From an uncultured Collinsella sp. (GTDB taxonomy: Bacteria > Actinomycetota > Coriobacteriia > Coriobacteriales > Coriobacteriaceae): 18,739 nt of DNA. The notes below the pieces were generated by a model. That model did no database searches. It saw only the letters and a list, made by a program, of their open reading frames with translations, and was not told the DNA's origin. A program made the position numbers and the translations under genes. The stretch lies in the NCBI GenBank assembly GCA_902475825.1, contig CABSBA010000007.1, positions 1 through 18,739 on the forward strand. The letters are read 5' to 3'. Position 1 is the stretch's first letter, and each line of letters starts with the position of its first letter. This document shows positions 17,876 to 18,739 of this stretch, piece after piece.

Positions 17876-17931
17876 ATTAAAGAGGTGTGAGGGCCGGGGC
17901 TCACGACCTTAAGATGCCGTAAAGATGCAGG
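17876..17931 (-). promoter_or_regulatory. Candidate kdpF promoter and KdpE binding site
   Basis: AAGATG occurs at 17911-17916 and 17922-17927 (plus strand), exactly 11 bp apart, within 11-mers that match at 8 of 11 positions. Direct hexamers with 11-bp spacing are the typical site of OmpR-family regulators such as KdpE. On the minus strand the box ends 6 bp before a weak -35 GTGAGC (17904-17899), then 17 bp to TTTAAT (17881-17876) as -10. A poor -35 behind an upstream box fits activator dependence. Confidence 0.5.
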
Positions 17932-17961
17932 TAGAAAGCACTATCGCGGCTGCAGTGCGCC

Positions 17962-18011
17962 TATACTCGACCTCGCGTGCATACAGTGGCGTCCTCACCG
18001 CGTATGCACGC
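17962..18011 (+). promoter_or_regulatory. kdpD promoter -10 and leader hairpin
   Basis: TATACT (17962-17967) is a good -10 on the plus strand with no clear -35. Just after it, GCGTGCATAC (17975-17984) and GTATGCACGC (18002-18011) form a perfect 10-bp inverted repeat with a 17-nt loop. If transcription starts near 17974 the hairpin is the very 5' end of the kdpD message. It may protect the RNA or be a DNA operator. No T-run follows. Confidence 0.5.
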
Positions 18012-18039
18012 ATGGACAACGCTTCAGAAAGGCTACGCT

Positions 18040-18739
18040 ATGCAGCGCGACGCATCGGACACTCGCGTCAATCCAGACCTCATCCTCAAGGCAATTGAGA
18101 AAGACGAGGTCGTCGATGACGCTCGAACCAGCCGGGGACACCTCAAGATTTTCTTTGGCTACGCTGCTGGCGCAGGCAAAACCTATGCGATGCTTCAAGC
18201 CGCCCACGCCGCCAAGCGGCGAGGTGTCGACGTCGTCGCGGGATACATCGAGCCGCACGAACGTCCGGCAACTGCCCATCTTGCACAAGGGCTTGAGAAC
18301 GTGCCCTGTAAACTCATCGAGCACAACGGCATTGCGCTCAGCGAGTTCGATCTAGATGCGGCTATCGAACGCGCCCCTCAGCTCATCCTTGTCGACGAGC
18401 TCGCCCATACGAACGCGCCGGGATCTCGCCACGACAAACGCTATCGAGACGTCGAGGAACTTCTACATGCGGGCATCGACGTCTATACGACCGTGAACGT
18501 TCAGCATATCGAGAGCCTAAACGACATGGTTGCATCCATCACCGGCGTTGTCGTGAGCGAACGAATCCCCGACCATATCTTCGATGATGCTGACCAGGTC
18601 GAGCTCGTCGACATAGAGCCCGAAGACCTACTTGAGCGCCTTCGCGCCGGCCTCGTTTACCGTCCCGCACAAGCCGACCGAGCGCAACAACATTTTTTTA
18701 CCGTCGAGAACCTCACCGCACTCCGAGAAATCGCGCTGC
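18040..18739 (+). CDS. kdpD: Sensor histidine kinase KdpD, N-terminal part (cut by window edge)
   Basis: The reading frame is open from the ATG at 18040 to the window edge, 233 residues with no stop. Ribosome binding site AGAAAGG (18026-18032). The N-terminal KdpD domain is clear: Walker A GYAAGAGKT (40-48), YIEPHERPAT (69-78), Walker B LILVDELAHTNAPGSRH (115-131), DVYTTVNVQHIESLND (147-162), and the start of the following segment (PDHIFDDADQVELVDI). KdpD senses K+ limitation and phosphorylates KdpE, which activates kdpFABC. The sensor and kinase domains, and presumably kdpE, lie beyond the edge. Divergent placement from kdpFABC shares one regulatory region. Confidence 0.96.
   Translation, partial: MQRDASDTRVNPDLILKAIEKDEVVDDARTSRGHLKIFFGYAAGAGKTYAMLQAAHAAKRRGVDVVAGYIEPHERPATAHLAQGLENVPCKLIEHNGIALSEFDLDAAIERAPQLILVDELAHTNAPGSRHDKRYRDVEELLHAGIDVYTTVNVQHIESLNDMVASITGVVVSERIPDHIFDDADQVELVDIEPEDLLERLRAGLVYRPAQADRAQQHFFTVENLTALREIAL

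Noticed and set aside
17716..17904. 62-codon minus-strand frame over kdpF
   Set aside because: It is in a different frame from the 28-residue KdpF, which has a ribosome binding site, correct position and family sequence.

Overview
The window is GC-rich (about 60% by eye) with strong G/C preference at third codon positions, so several long antisense frames stay open by chance. Gene content and protein style (NAD-dependent LigA, actinobacterial GlnR-like regulator, Kdp system, old-yellow-enzyme/FAD oxidoreductase) suggest a gut Coriobacteriia member, most likely Collinsella or a close relative. This is an inference from the proteins and not a database result.

Layout. 1-309: intergenic, with a long hairpin and then a MerR-type promoter. 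310-2566 (+): a MATE efflux pump followed by a BmrR/MerR-type regulator, probably one autoregulated drug-response operon. It ends in a hairpin shared with the convergent ligA. 2625-4853 (-): ligA. 5104-6564 (-): membrane-anchored HtrA/DegP-type protease with a strong terminator. 6773-8823 (-): a glutamine-synthetase family gene followed by an orphan OmpR-type regulator resembling actinobacterial GlnR. 8958-9980 (-): LacI-family repressor. 10105-10797 (-): GntR/FadR-type regulator. 11007-12956 (-): a 2,4-dienoyl-CoA reductase/enoate-reductase type flavo-iron-sulfur enzyme, with an operator-like palindrome upstream. 13203-17795 (-): kdpFABC potassium pump operon, including the 28-residue kdpF. 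18040 to the right edge (+): the start of kdpD, divergent from kdpFABC.

The most interesting locus is the glutamine-synthetase/GlnR-like pair. The synthetase keeps the fold and several signatures, but residues aligned with two n1 metal-binding glutamates, the n2 histidine and the flap glutamate of B. subtilis GlnA are replaced (A184, G191, F240, S302). The adjacent regulator keeps a well-preserved GlnR-like DNA-binding domain on a receiver that lacks the acidic pair and the lysine. A sequence matching the GlnR half-site pair (TTAAC-N6-GAAAC) lies upstream of the synthetase. Together this suggests a nitrogen-sensing module built from a catalytically degenerate synthetase and a phosphorylation-independent regulator. 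That model is a hypothesis.

Other regulatory structure includes a two-hexamer direct repeat with 11-bp spacing in the kdpF/kdpD divergent region (candidate KdpE box), a 10-bp-arm hairpin at the predicted 5' end of the kdpD transcript, two size-matched 65-67 bp hairpins with unrelated arm sequences, and several intergenic copies of a GGGGACRG-like core, mostly inside small hairpins.
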